DNA from: Pseudomonas soli
Lineage (GTDB): Bacteria > Pseudomonadota > Gammaproteobacteria > Pseudomonadales > Pseudomonadaceae
Assembly (NCBI RefSeq): GCF_900110655.1
Contig: NZ_FOEQ01000003.1
Location: 605,137 to 669,136, forward strand
Direction: 5' to 3'
DNA: 64,000 nt
Shown here: positions 42,015 through 51,900 of the stretch, in pieces
Numbering within the stretch: position 1 is the first letter of the stretch
How the letters are laid out: every line of letters begins with the position of its first letter
The notes under the pieces: model-generated
The model's input: only the letters and a program-made list of their open reading frames with translations
Databases searched by the model: none
What the model was told of the DNA's origin: nothing
Position numbers and translations under genes: made by a program

Positions 42015-42080
42015 TAAAGATGTGTTTGTATAGTCGCCACGACACACACATGCCGTCGGACGACCGCAGAGGACATCCCC

Positions 42081-43754
42081 GTGACTGACAACAACAAGTA
42101 CCGTGACGTAGAAATCCGTGCCCCGCGTGGCAACAAGCTGACCGCCAAGAGCTGGCTCACCGAAGCTCCGCTGCGCATGCTGATGAACAACCTCGACCCA
42201 CAGGTCGCCGAAAACCCGAAAGAGCTGGTGGTATACGGTGGCATCGGCCGCGCCGCGCGCAACTGGGAGTGCTACGACAAGATCGTCGAAACCCTGACCC
42301 GCCTGGAAGACGACGAAACCCTGCTGGTGCAGTCGGGCAAGCCGGTCGGCGTGTTCAAGACCCACAGCAACGCCCCGCGCGTGCTGATCGCCAACTCCAA
42401 CCTGGTACCGCACTGGGCCAACTGGGAACACTTCAACGAACTGGACGCGAAAGGCCTGGCCATGTACGGCCAGATGACCGCTGGCAGCTGGATCTACATC
42501 GGTAGCCAGGGCATCGTCCAGGGCACCTATGAAACCTTCGTCGAGGCCGGCCGCCAGCACTACAACGGCAGCCTCAAAGGCAAGTGGGTATTGACCGCGG
42601 GCCTGGGCGGCATGGGCGGCGCCCAGCCACTGGCGGCAACACTTGCCGGCGCCTGCTCGCTGAACATCGAGTGCCAGCAAAGCCGCATCGACTTCCGCCT
42701 AGAGACCCGCTACGTCGACGAGCAGGCCACTGACCTGGACGACGCCCTGGCGCGCATCGCCAAGTACACCGCCGAAGGCAAGGCCATCTCCATCGCCCTG
42801 CACGGCAACGCCGCCGAGATTCTGCCTGAGCTGGTCAAGCGTGGCGTGCGCCCGGACATGGTCACCGACCAGACCAGCGCCCACGACCCGCTCAACGGCT
42901 ACCTGCCGGCCGGCTGGACCTGGGAGCAGTACCGCGACCGCGCGGTGACCGACCCGGCAGGCGTGGTCAAGGCCGCGAAACAGTCGATGGCCGTACATGT
43001 ACAAGCCATGCTCGACTTCCAGAAGCAGGGCATCCCGACCTTCGACTACGGCAACAACATCCGCCAGATGGCCAAGGAAGAGGGCGTGGCCAACGCCTTC
43101 GACTTCCCGGGCTTCGTCCCGGCGTACATCCGCCCGCTGTTCTGCCGCGGCGTCGGCCCGTTCCGCTGGGCCGCGCTCTCGGGCGATGCCGAAGACATCT
43201 ACAAGACCGACGCCAAGGTCAAGGAACTGATCCCCGACGACGCCCACCTGCACCGCTGGCTGGACATGGCCCGCGAGCGCATCAGCTTCCAGGGCCTGCC
43301 GGCGCGCATCTGCTGGGTTGGCCTGGGCCTGCGCGCCAAGCTGGGCCTGGCGTTCAACGAGATGGTGCGCAGCGGTGAGCTGTCGGCGCCCGTCGTCATC
43401 GGCCGTGACCACCTGGACTCGGGCTCGGTATCCAGCCCCAACCGCGAAACCGAAGCCATGCGCGACGGCTCCGACGCGGTCTCCGATTGGCCGCTGCTCA
43501 ACGCCCTGCTCAACACCGCAGGCGGCGCCACCTGGGTTTCGCTGCACCACGGCGGTGGCGTGGGCATGGGCTTCTCCCAGCATTCGGGCATGGTCATCGT
43601 CTGCGACGGTACCGATGAGGCCGCCGAGCGTATCGCCCGCGTACTGACCAACGACCCGGGCACCGGCGTGATGCGCCACGCCGACGCCGGCTACCAGATC
43701 GCCATCGACTGCGCCAAGGAGCAGGGCCTGGACCTGCCGATGATCACCGGCTGA
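42081..43754 (+). CDS. hutU: Urocanate hydratase
   Basis: 557 residues, matching P. putida urocanase in length. Family blocks: [51 protein letters not shown] (NAD+ binding), and [20 protein letters not shown] near the C-terminus. It hydrates urocanate to imidazolonepropionate using NAD+ as an electrophile. The start is GTG ([15 protein letters not shown]). It opens the hutU-H-T-I-G gene set. Confidence 0.98.
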   Translation: MTDNNKYRDVEIRAPRGNKLTAKSWLTEAPLRMLMNNLDPQVAENPKELVVYGGIGRAARNWECYDKIVETLTRLEDDETLLVQSGKPVGVFKTHSNAPRVLIANSNLVPHWANWEHFNELDAKGLAMYGQMTAGSWIYIGSQGIVQGTYETFVEAGRQHYNGSLKGKWVLTAGLGGMGGAQPLAATLAGACSLNIECQQSRIDFRLETRYVDEQATDLDDALARIAKYTAEGKAISIALHGNAAEILPELVKRGVRPDMVTDQTSAHDPLNGYLPAGWTWEQYRDRAVTDPAGVVKAAKQSMAVHVQAMLDFQKQGIPTFDYGNNIRQMAKEEGVANAFDFPGFVPAYIRPLFCRGVGPFRWAALSGDAEDIYKTDAKVKELIPDDAHLHRWLDMARERISFQGLPARICWVGLGLRAKLGLAFNEMVRSGELSAPVVIGRDHLDSGSVSSPNRETEAMRDGSDAVSDWPLLNALLNTAGGATWVSLHHGGGVGMGFSQHSGMVIVCDGTDEAAERIARVLTNDPGTGVMRHADAGYQIAIDCAKEQGLDLPMITG

Positions 43755-43839
43755 TCGCCGCGCTTTGGATCGCACCCTCCACGGGTGATACTGAACAATA
43801 AGAAGGGGGCCATGGCCCCCATGCGATTGGAGTAGCGAA

Positions 43840-45372
43840 GTGACCGAATTGACCCTCAAGCCCGGCACCCTGACCCTGGCCCAGCTGCGCGCCATCCACG
43901 CCGCGCCCGTGCGCCTGCAGCTCGATGCCAGCGCCGCGCCCGCCATCGACGCCAGCGTCGCCTGCGTCGAGCAGATCATCGCCGAAGACCGTACCGCCTA
44001 CGGCATCAACACCGGTTTCGGCCTGCTGGCCTCGACCCGCATCGCCAGCCACGACCTGGAAAACCTGCAGCGCTCGCTGGTGCTGTCCCACGCCGCCGGT
44101 ATCGGCGCGCCGCTGGACGACGACCTGGTGCGGCTGATCATGGTGCTCAAGATCAACAGCCTCAGCCGTGGCTTCTCTGGCATCCGCCGCAAAGTCATCG
44201 ATGCGCTGATCGGCCTGGTCAACGCCGAAGTCTATCCGCACATCCCGCTGAAAGGTTCGGTCGGCGCCTCCGGCGACCTGGCGCCGCTGGCGCACATGTC
44301 GCTGGTGCTGCTGGGCGAAGGCAAGGCCCGTTACAAGGGCCAATGGTTGCCGGCCACCGAAGCCCTGGCCGTCGCCGGCCTGGAGCCACTGACCCTGGCC
44401 GCGAAAGAGGGCCTGGCCCTGCTCAACGGCACCCAGGCCTCCACCGCCTATGCCCTGCGTGGCCTGTTCCAGGCCGAAGACCTGTACGCCGCGGCCATCG
44501 CCTGTGGCGGTCTGAGCGTCGAGGCGGCGCTGGGTTCGCGCTCGCCGTTCGATGCGCGCATCCATGAAGTGCGCGGCCAGCGTGGCCAGATCGATACCGC
44601 CGCCTGCTTCCGCGACCTGCTGGGCGATTCCAGCGAAGTCTCGCTGTCGCACAAGAACTGCGACAAGGTGCAGGATCCGTACTCCCTGCGCTGCCAGCCG
44701 CAAGTCATGGGCGCCTGCCTGACCCAGATCCGCCAGGCCGCCGAGGTGCTGGGCATCGAAGCCAACGCCGTGTCGGACAACCCTCTGGTGTTCGCCGCCG
44801 AGGGCGACGTGATCTCCGGTGGCAACTTCCACGCAGAACCCGTGGCCATGGCTGCCGACAACCTGGCCCTGGCCATCGCCGAGATCGGCTCGCTGAGCGA
44901 GCGCCGCATCTCGCTGATGATGGACAAGCACATGTCCCAGCTGCCGCCGTTCCTGGTGGAAAACGGTGGTGTGAACTCCGGCTTCATGATCGCCCAGGTC
45001 ACCGCTGCCGCCCTGGCCAGCGAGAACAAGGCACTGTCGCACCCGCACAGCGTCGACAGCCTGCCGACTTCGGCCAACCAGGAAGACCATGTGTCGATGG
45101 CCCCGGCCGCCGGCAAGCGCCTGTGGGAAATGGCCGAGAACACCCGTGGCGTGCTGGCCATCGAATGGCTGGGCGCCTGCCAGGGCCTGGACCTGCGCAA
45201 GGGCCTGAAGACCTCGGTCAAGCTGGAACTGGCGCGCCAGGCGCTGCGTCGCGAAGTGCCGCACTATGACCGCGACCGTTTCTTCTCGCCGGATATCGAG
45301 GCGGCTGCCGCGTTGCTGGCCAAAGGCACGCTGACCGGGCTGCTGCCGGTGGGCGTCCTGCCAAGCCTGTAA
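43840..45372 (+). CDS. hutH: Histidine ammonia-lyase
   Basis: 510 residues. The internal Ala143-Ser144-Gly145 ([14 protein letters not shown]) forms the MIO electrophile. Other blocks are [40 protein letters not shown] and SNPLVF-type DNPLVF. It removes ammonia from histidine to give urocanate. The start is GTG at 43840, 85 bp after hutU; a GGGGGCCATGGCCCCC hairpin lies in that gap. Confidence 0.98.
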   Translation: MTELTLKPGTLTLAQLRAIHAAPVRLQLDASAAPAIDASVACVEQIIAEDRTAYGINTGFGLLASTRIASHDLENLQRSLVLSHAAGIGAPLDDDLVRLIMVLKINSLSRGFSGIRRKVIDALIGLVNAEVYPHIPLKGSVGASGDLAPLAHMSLVLLGEGKARYKGQWLPATEALAVAGLEPLTLAAKEGLALLNGTQASTAYALRGLFQAEDLYAAAIACGGLSVEAALGSRSPFDARIHEVRGQRGQIDTAACFRDLLGDSSEVSLSHKNCDKVQDPYSLRCQPQVMGACLTQIRQAAEVLGIEANAVSDNPLVFAAEGDVISGGNFHAEPVAMAADNLALAIAEIGSLSERRISLMMDKHMSQLPPFLVENGGVNSGFMIAQVTAAALASENKALSHPHSVDSLPTSANQEDHVSMAPAAGKRLWEMAENTRGVLAIEWLGACQGLDLRKGLKTSVKLELARQALRREVPHYDRDRFFSPDIEAAAALLAKGTLTGLLPVGVLPSL

Positions 45373-45396
45373 CGCCCTCGGGGCCGCTTTGCGGCC

Positions 45397-45453
45397 CATC
45401 GCCGGCAAGCCGGCTCCCACAACTGCTTGTGTGGGAGCCGGCTTGCCGGCGAT
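45397..45453. repeat. REP-type palindrome between hutH and hutT
   Basis: Arms ATCGCCGGCAAGCCGGCTCC... and its complement (45398-45422, 45429-45453). It lies inside the hut operon, where it could modulate the ratio of upstream and downstream messages. Confidence 0.8.
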
Positions 45454-45512
45454 TGGGCTGCGCAGCAGACCCCATCCCGATATCACGACCAGAACAACAA
45501 TAAGGACGTGAC

Positions 45513-46916
45513 ATGCAACAAGCTCAAGGTCTCAAGCGCGGGCTATCGGCCCGGCACATCCGTTTCATGGCGCTCGGTTCGGCAATCGGTACCGGGCTTT
45601 TCTACGGTTCGGCCTCGGCCATCCAGATGGCTGGCCCGGCCGTGCTGCTGGCCTACCTGATCGGCGGCGCCGCGGTGTTCATGGTCATGCGTGCCCTCGG
45701 CGAAATGGCCGTGCACAATCCGGTGTCCGGCTCCTTCGGCCACTACGCCAGCACCTACCTCGGCCCCATGGCCGGCTTCATCCTCGGCTGGACCTACGCC
45801 TTCGAGATGGTCATCGTCGCCATCGCCGATGTCACGGCCTTCGGGATCTACATGGGTTTCTGGTTCCCCGAAGTGGCACGCTGGATCTGGGTGCTGGGTA
45901 TTGTCTTCCTGATCGGTGGCCTGAACCTGTGCAACGTGCGGGTGTTCGGCGAGATGGAGTTCTGGCTGTCGCTGCTCAAGGTCGGGGCCATCGTCGCGAT
46001 GATCCTCGCAGGTCTCGGCATCATGGCCTTCGGCTTCAGCCAGGTGGGCAGCGGGCACGCCGTCGGGGTGAGCAACCTGTTCGAACATGGCGGCTTCATG
46101 CCCAATGGCGTCAGTGGCCTGATCGCCTCATTCGCGGTGGTGATGTTCGCCTTCGGCGGCATCGAGATCATCGGCGTCACCGCAGGTGAAGCGAAAGACC
46201 CGCAACGGGTGATCCCGAAAGCGATCAACGCCGTGCCGCTGCGCATCCTGCTGTTCTACGTGCTGACCCTGTTCGTGCTGATGTGCCTGTACCCCTGGCC
46301 GCAGATCGGCAGCCAGGGCAGCCCGTTTGTGCAGATATTCAGCAACCTGGGGATTGGCTCGGCGGCGGCGGTGCTTAACATCGTGGTGATTTCGGCAGCC
46401 ATTTCCGCGATCAACAGCGACATCTTCGGCGCTGGCCGGATGATGTACGGCCTGTCCCAGCACGGCCAGGCGCCGCGTGGCTTTGGCAAGCTGTCCAGGC
46501 ACGGCGTGCCGTGGATGACCGTGGTGGTGATGGGCGCGGCGTTGCTGGTGGGCGTGCTGCTCAACTACCTGATTCCGGAGAACGTGTTCCTGCTGATCGC
46601 TTCGATCGCCACCTTCGCCACTGTGTGGGTGTGGCTGATGATCCTGGTCACCCAGGTGGCCATGCGTCGCAGCATGAGCCGCGAAGAAGTCGCCCAGCTC
46701 AAGTTCCCCGTGCCGTTCTGGCCCTATGGTCCGGCGATGGCCATTGCTTTCATGCTGTTCATCTTCGGTGTGCTGGGTTACTTCCCGGATACCCAGGCGG
46801 CATTGATCGTCGGCGTTATCTGGGTCGTGTTCCTGGTCGCTTCCTACCTGCTGTGGTGCAAGCCGCGCGCAGGTGACGGCGAGCCGGTCCGTGAACCTGC
46901 CGAGCTGCACCGTTGA
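45513..46916 (+). CDS. hutT: Histidine permease HutT (AAT-type amino acid transporter)
   Basis: 467 residues, about 12 membrane helices, of the amino acid/APC superfamily. Seen are [17 protein letters not shown] in helix one and [14 protein letters not shown], both typical of the AAT family with ProY/HutT. It imports histidine, by its position between hutH and hutI. A relaxed specificity for other amino acids is possible. Confidence 0.92.
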   Translation: MQQAQGLKRGLSARHIRFMALGSAIGTGLFYGSASAIQMAGPAVLLAYLIGGAAVFMVMRALGEMAVHNPVSGSFGHYASTYLGPMAGFILGWTYAFEMVIVAIADVTAFGIYMGFWFPEVARWIWVLGIVFLIGGLNLCNVRVFGEMEFWLSLLKVGAIVAMILAGLGIMAFGFSQVGSGHAVGVSNLFEHGGFMPNGVSGLIASFAVVMFAFGGIEIIGVTAGEAKDPQRVIPKAINAVPLRILLFYVLTLFVLMCLYPWPQIGSQGSPFVQIFSNLGIGSAAAVLNIVVISAAISAINSDIFGAGRMMYGLSQHGQAPRGFGKLSRHGVPWMTVVVMGAALLVGVLLNYLIPENVFLLIASIATFATVWVWLMILVTQVAMRRSMSREEVAQLKFPVPFWPYGPAMAIAFMLFIFGVLGYFPDTQAALIVGVIWVVFLVASYLLWCKPRAGDGEPVREPAELHR

Positions 46917-46935
46917 GTCTTACAAGGAGATCCTG

Positions 46936-48141
46936 ATGAGAACCCTCTGGCAGCACTGCCATGCGGCAACCATGGCCGAGGGCCGCTACTCGATCATCGA
47001 GGATGCGGCGATCGTCACCAGCGCCGGCCTGATCGAATGGATCGGCCCACGTGACGAGGTGCCGCCAGTGGCGGCCGATCGCATCGTCGACCTCGGCGGT
47101 GCCTGGGTTACCCCGGGGTTGATCGACTGCCACACCCACGCGGTGTTCGGCGGCAACCGCAGCGGCGAGTTCGAGCAGCGCCTGCAAGGCGTCAGCTATG
47201 CCGAGATCGCCGCTCAGGGCGGCGGCATCGCCAGCACCGTGCGAGCTACCCGTGCCGCCAGCGAGGACGAACTGCTGGTGAGTGCCCGTCAGCGCGTCCA
47301 GACGCTGATGCGCGACGGTGTGACCACGATCGAGATCAAGTCCGGTTACGGCCTGGACCTCGAGAGCGAGCGCAAGATGTTGCGTGTCGCCCGGCGCCTG
47401 GGTGAGGAACTGCCCGTGACCGTGCGCAGCACCTGCCTGGCGGCCCATGCCCTGCCGCCGGAATTTGCGGGGCGGGCCGACGACTACATCGCCCATATCT
47501 GCGACGTCATGCTCCCGGCATTGGCTGCCGAGGGCCTGGTGGACGCGGTGGATGCGTTCTGTGAACACCTGGCGTTCTCCCCAGCCCAGGTCGAGCGGGT
47601 ATTCATCAAGGCTCGTGAGTTGGGACTGCCGGTGAAACTGCACGCCGAGCAACTGTCGTCGCTGCACGGTTCGAGCCTGGCGGCGCGTTACCACGCTCTG
47701 TCGGCCGATCACCTGGAGTTCATGACCGAAGAAGACGCCATCGCTATGGCCGAGGCCGGCACGGTGGCGGTGCTGCTGCCGGGGGCGTTCTACTTCCTGC
47801 GCGAAACCCAGCTTCCGCCGATGGATGCCCTGCGCCAGCACGGCGTGAAGATCGCCCTGGCCAGCGACCTCAATCCCGGTACCTCGCCGGGGCTGTCGCT
47901 GCGCCTGATGTTGAACATGGGCTGCACCTGTTTCCGCATGACCCCCGAGGAAGCTTTGGCCGGTGTCACCGTGCACGCCGCCACGGCGCTGGGCCTGGGC
48001 GATAGCCATGGTTCGCTGGAAGAGGGCAAGGTCGCGGACTTCATCGCCTGGCAGATCGAACGCCCCGCCGACCTCAGCTACTGGCTCGGCGGCGACCTGC
48101 CCAAGCGCGTGGTGCGCCTGGGCCATGAGATATCCAATTGA
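46936..48141 (+). CDS. hutI: Imidazolonepropionase
   Basis: 401 residues of the amidohydrolase family: [18 protein letters not shown] (metal ligands), [14 protein letters not shown] and [28 protein letters not shown]. It opens the imidazolone ring to give N-formiminoglutamate. AAGGAGA lies 7 bp before the ATG at 46936, which is why an upstream start overlapping hutT is not used. Confidence 0.97.
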   Translation: MRTLWQHCHAATMAEGRYSIIEDAAIVTSAGLIEWIGPRDEVPPVAADRIVDLGGAWVTPGLIDCHTHAVFGGNRSGEFEQRLQGVSYAEIAAQGGGIASTVRATRAASEDELLVSARQRVQTLMRDGVTTIEIKSGYGLDLESERKMLRVARRLGEELPVTVRSTCLAAHALPPEFAGRADDYIAHICDVMLPALAAEGLVDAVDAFCEHLAFSPAQVERVFIKARELGLPVKLHAEQLSSLHGSSLAARYHALSADHLEFMTEEDAIAMAEAGTVAVLLPGAFYFLRETQLPPMDALRQHGVKIALASDLNPGTSPGLSLRLMLNMGCTCFRMTPEEALAGVTVHAATALGLGDSHGSLEEGKVADFIAWQIERPADLSYWLGGDLPKRVVRLGHEISN

Positions 48142-48151
48142 GCGAGGGCAT

Positions 48152-48955
48152 ATGGACAAAGTATTGAGTTTTCATCAGGGCCGTCTGCCGCTGCTGATCA
48201 GCATGCCCCACGCCGGGCTGGGCCTGACCGATGCGGTGCGCGACGGCCTGGTGGACCAGGCGCGCAGCCTGCCGGACACCGACTGGCACATCCCGCGCCT
48301 GTATGACTTCGCCCGCGACTTGGGCGCCAGCGTGGTGACGGCGGAGTATTCGCGTTTCGTCATCGACCTCAACCGGCCGGATGACGACAAGCCACTGTAT
48401 GCCGGTGCCACCACCGGTCTGTACCCGGCCACGCTGTTCGAGGGAGAGCCGCTGTTCAAGGACGGGCTGGAACCGACTGGCGAGCAGCGCAAACAGTACC
48501 TGGAGCAGATCTGGCGCCCTTACCACGACACCATTCGCAACGAGTTGGAGCGTCTGCGCGAGCACTTCGGCTACGCCCTGTTGTGGGATGCCCACTCGAT
48601 CCGCTCGCTGATCCCGCACCTGTTCGACGGCAAGCTGCCGGACTTCAACCTGGGCACCTTCAACGGTGCAAGTTGCGACCCGGAGCTGGCTCAACGGCTG
48701 GAGGGGGTATGCGCTGCGGCGCAGGGCTATAGCCATGTGCTCAATGGTCGCTTCAAGGGTGGGCACATCACCCGCCACTATGGCGACCCGTCCAACCACA
48801 TTCACGCGGTGCAGCTGGAACTGGCGCAGAGTACCTACATGGAGGAACACGCGCCGTACCTTTATCGACAGGACTTGGCGCAGCCCACGCAGGCTGTCCT
48901 GCGCGCATTGCTGCAGGCCTTGTTGGACTGGGGCCGCGCGCGCTACGTCCAATAG
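48152..48955 (+). CDS. hutG: N-formylglutamate deformylase
   Basis: 267 residues of the N-formylglutamate amidohydrolase family: PLLISMPHAGLGL, SRFVIDLNRP and LLWDAHSIRS with metal-binding residues, and HITRHYGDPSNHIHAVQLELAQSTYM. It releases formate and glutamate, the last hut step. The start at 48152 is 10 bp after the hutI stop and removes a long upstream extension that overlaps hutI. Confidence 0.97.
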   Translation: MDKVLSFHQGRLPLLISMPHAGLGLTDAVRDGLVDQARSLPDTDWHIPRLYDFARDLGASVVTAEYSRFVIDLNRPDDDKPLYAGATTGLYPATLFEGEPLFKDGLEPTGEQRKQYLEQIWRPYHDTIRNELERLREHFGYALLWDAHSIRSLIPHLFDGKLPDFNLGTFNGASCDPELAQRLEGVCAAAQGYSHVLNGRFKGGHITRHYGDPSNHIHAVQLELAQSTYMEEHAPYLYRQDLAQPTQAVLRALLQALLDWGRARYVQ

Positions 48956-48961
48956 GCTGAA

Positions 48962-48982
48962 AGTGCCCCTGCCTGGGGCACT
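48962..48982. terminator. Hairpin between hutG and the NEL effector gene
   Basis: GTGCCCC-TGCCT-GGGGCAC between two convergent stop codons. It has no long T run on either strand, so it is a modest terminator. Confidence 0.55.
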
Positions 48983-48991
48983 GAACATTGG

Positions 48992-51900
48992 TCAGTCGTG
49001 CGTGAAGTAAGGCCGCGTCAGTGTCTGAAGCAACTCCCGCTCTTCCTGTTCTTTGTCCTCCATCAGCCCCTGTTGCAGCGCCAGCTCTTCCTGCAACGGC
49101 AGGTCCAAAGCGCTCAGCTCCTGCACGCGCCTACCGAAACGTTGGTTGATCCTCCCGAACCGGTCGGTGTACTCGGCGCGCAGGCGCTCGGTCCAATAGC
49201 GGTTTGCCAGCAGATACTGCATGAACGAATCGCCGCTTTCTCTTCCCCTGACCTGCTCCAGCACGCTTGCCAGTTCACCTTGCGCAAGCTGGGCAGCGCT
49301 TCGAAAGCGCATGCTGTCAGCGATTGGCAAGTCCAGTTCGGCGGCGAGCTCGCGGCGGTATGCCAGGCGTACCGAAACATGGTCGCCAGGAGTGGTGCGT
49401 TGGCTGGCAAGTACTTCGAGCTGCCCCATGCGGTACAACTGGCGCAGGCGTCGGAACAGCGTCTGCAATGTGTCACCAGCATCGGTCAGCACTCGGCTGT
49501 TCATGACATAGATTTCGATGTTGTTGAACGCCTGGAGCGCACCGTCGTGGCAGGTCTGAGAGTCGTTTATCGGGTCGGGCAATGCTTCTGCGGCAATCAC
49601 GCTCATGGTGGGCCTCAACTCGTCGTGAGTCGCCGCAGTCACCAACATCAGACGCACGCGCTCGCAGAAGTCGGCTTGCGAGCTCATGTCCACATAGGGC
49701 GCGGCGTTGCGCAAACGCCCAGCCAGGCGCAGCAGGTTGTTACCGTCCTCCAACCGTTGCAGCGTCTCCCAGCAATTGTGCAGGGCTTCGTTCTGCGCTT
49801 CGGTGCCAAGCGCCCATAGTTCGACTCTTGGGGTGTCGTCACCGGCGAGGGGAAAGTGCGGGTGGTCGGTCAGCGACCCTTCACTCGTGCTATCGGTAAG
49901 CATCAGGTTGTCAGGGTCAAGGGCAAAGGTGAAGCTGTGCTGGCTCTCCGAGTAAGCGCGCAGGCGCGTCAGGGTATCGAGTGCCAACGGGTTGTCAAAC
50001 AACGCAATCGATGAGATAGGCATCCGGTTTTCGAGGTTGTTAAGCACGAAATCCGGTAATTGCGAAATGTTGTTGTTGCTCAAGTCCAGCAGTTCCAATG
50101 GCAACAAGCGTTCACACCAGGCTGGCCAGGTTTGCAATCCCATGTTGCTCAGCGTCAACGAAGTGAGGCTCGTGGCCAGGCGTGCAGGTACCTCGGTGAT
50201 GGCCCCCATTCGATTACCGGAGAGGTCCAGGGAAGTGAGGTTGTGCAGTCGACCGAATGCCTGGAGCATATTCTGGTCAATTTCCAGCCCCATGCCACGA
50301 AATTCCAAATGAACCAATCGCGGCAGGTGCGCAAGGGCCGAGGCGAGCGTCTGCGTGGCGGCCACGTGTGCGTCGATGGTCAGGCGGGTTATGTGGGGGA
50401 AGTGCCTGAGTAGCTCGCCGAGCTGCTCACTGGAGCCGCTTACCCGGCTGAGCGTCAACGCGTTCACGTGTTCGCTGAAAAATGACGGCAGCCTGCGCGG
50501 AAAATTTTCAATGGCCACATCCGCGAGCTGTAATCGCAGATAGCGCAAGCCCCGTTCCTGGTTTTCCCAGAACTGGCGGATCGCGCTGGCGATGCGCTGG
50601 CGGTCTTCCAGCATGGCCTGTGTCAAAGGCTGGTTCGAGCTTGACGCTTGCGCCCAGCCATCGATGGCGTCGCGCAGTTGGTCCCGCTCCCGACGGACTC
50701 GATCCAGCCGTTGGGTGAGTTCAGGCGATCGGTCGACATGGATGCGCGACGTCATCCCGCTTTCATTCAGCAGCAAGCGCTGCAGGTGGTCTTCGTTTAT
50801 ATCATTGCCCTCCAGCGAGAGCATTGTACCGCCGAGGGCGAGCTCGGGTTGGTCGAGGAGGAATGTCGGAAGCGACCTCAGGTTGTTGTTGCGTAGCGAA
50901 ACATGCGCAATTCGCCCCAGCGCGTCGCCGCCCAGCCCGATGGGCCATTGGCTGATTTGCATGTCATCCAGGCCGAGATAATCCAGCGATAGCTGATGTA
51001 GGCTTGGGCTGTCGCGCTGGGCAAACCGGTTGCCACTCAGATCCAGACGGCGCAGCTCGGGCAGACTGGACAGTTCTGCCATGTGCATCGCACTGAGCGG
51101 GATGTTCTGATTGGTGAAAGTCAGCACTCGCAAGCCAGGCAGGTGCTGGCTGATCGTGCCGATACTGTAGAGGAAGGACGAGGGTGCCGCCCGCAATTCG
51201 AAGGGCCGGGTGATCACCAGTTCCTCGAGCTGCGGCATCTGCCGCAGCAGGCGTTGCAGCAGACGCTCATGCTGAGCCCAGCCTGAATTGTTGTCTGCTG
51301 CCGAACCGATCAAGCGCAGCCGGCGCACACGCGAGGTGAAGTGTGCGGGCAAATTCATCGGAATGTCGGCCAGGCGCACGTGGTTCAGGCTTAGCTGCGC
51401 AGCGTGTTGGTTGCTCTCCTCAAGCGCGCTGTCGTACCAGTGCTGGATGATTTCGGTGCGCACATTGGCGTGCTCCAAGGCTTCCTGATCTGAGCCTGAA
51501 AAGATCCCCTCGTACCATTCGTCCAGCCTGCTCTGGAGTTCAAGGCGCTGTTCCAGCAACTGTTGAAGGTGATCGAGGACTTGCACTTGAGTGCGGCCGG
51601 TACTGGTAATCATCATCAATATCTGCTCTGTGGACCTGCGCGTGTGTTCAGGCAGGCCGGTCGCCGCGATCGCATCGAGCAGCGCCTGGCGGCTGACACC
51701 CGTGGCCGCGGCACCGCCACTCAGCGGGTAACCAACGCGGCCATCGGCGAGGCGCATGGGGGAGCGATAGCCTGGCTTCACGGGGCGCATGCCGAGCACC
51801 TGGCGTAGTGGCGCGCGGGGCAGGGCATTTTGTTGCAGCAACCGGCGCAACGCGGCTTCGTCGCTGACAGCCAGCTGCACCATGACCTGGGGCAGAGCCT

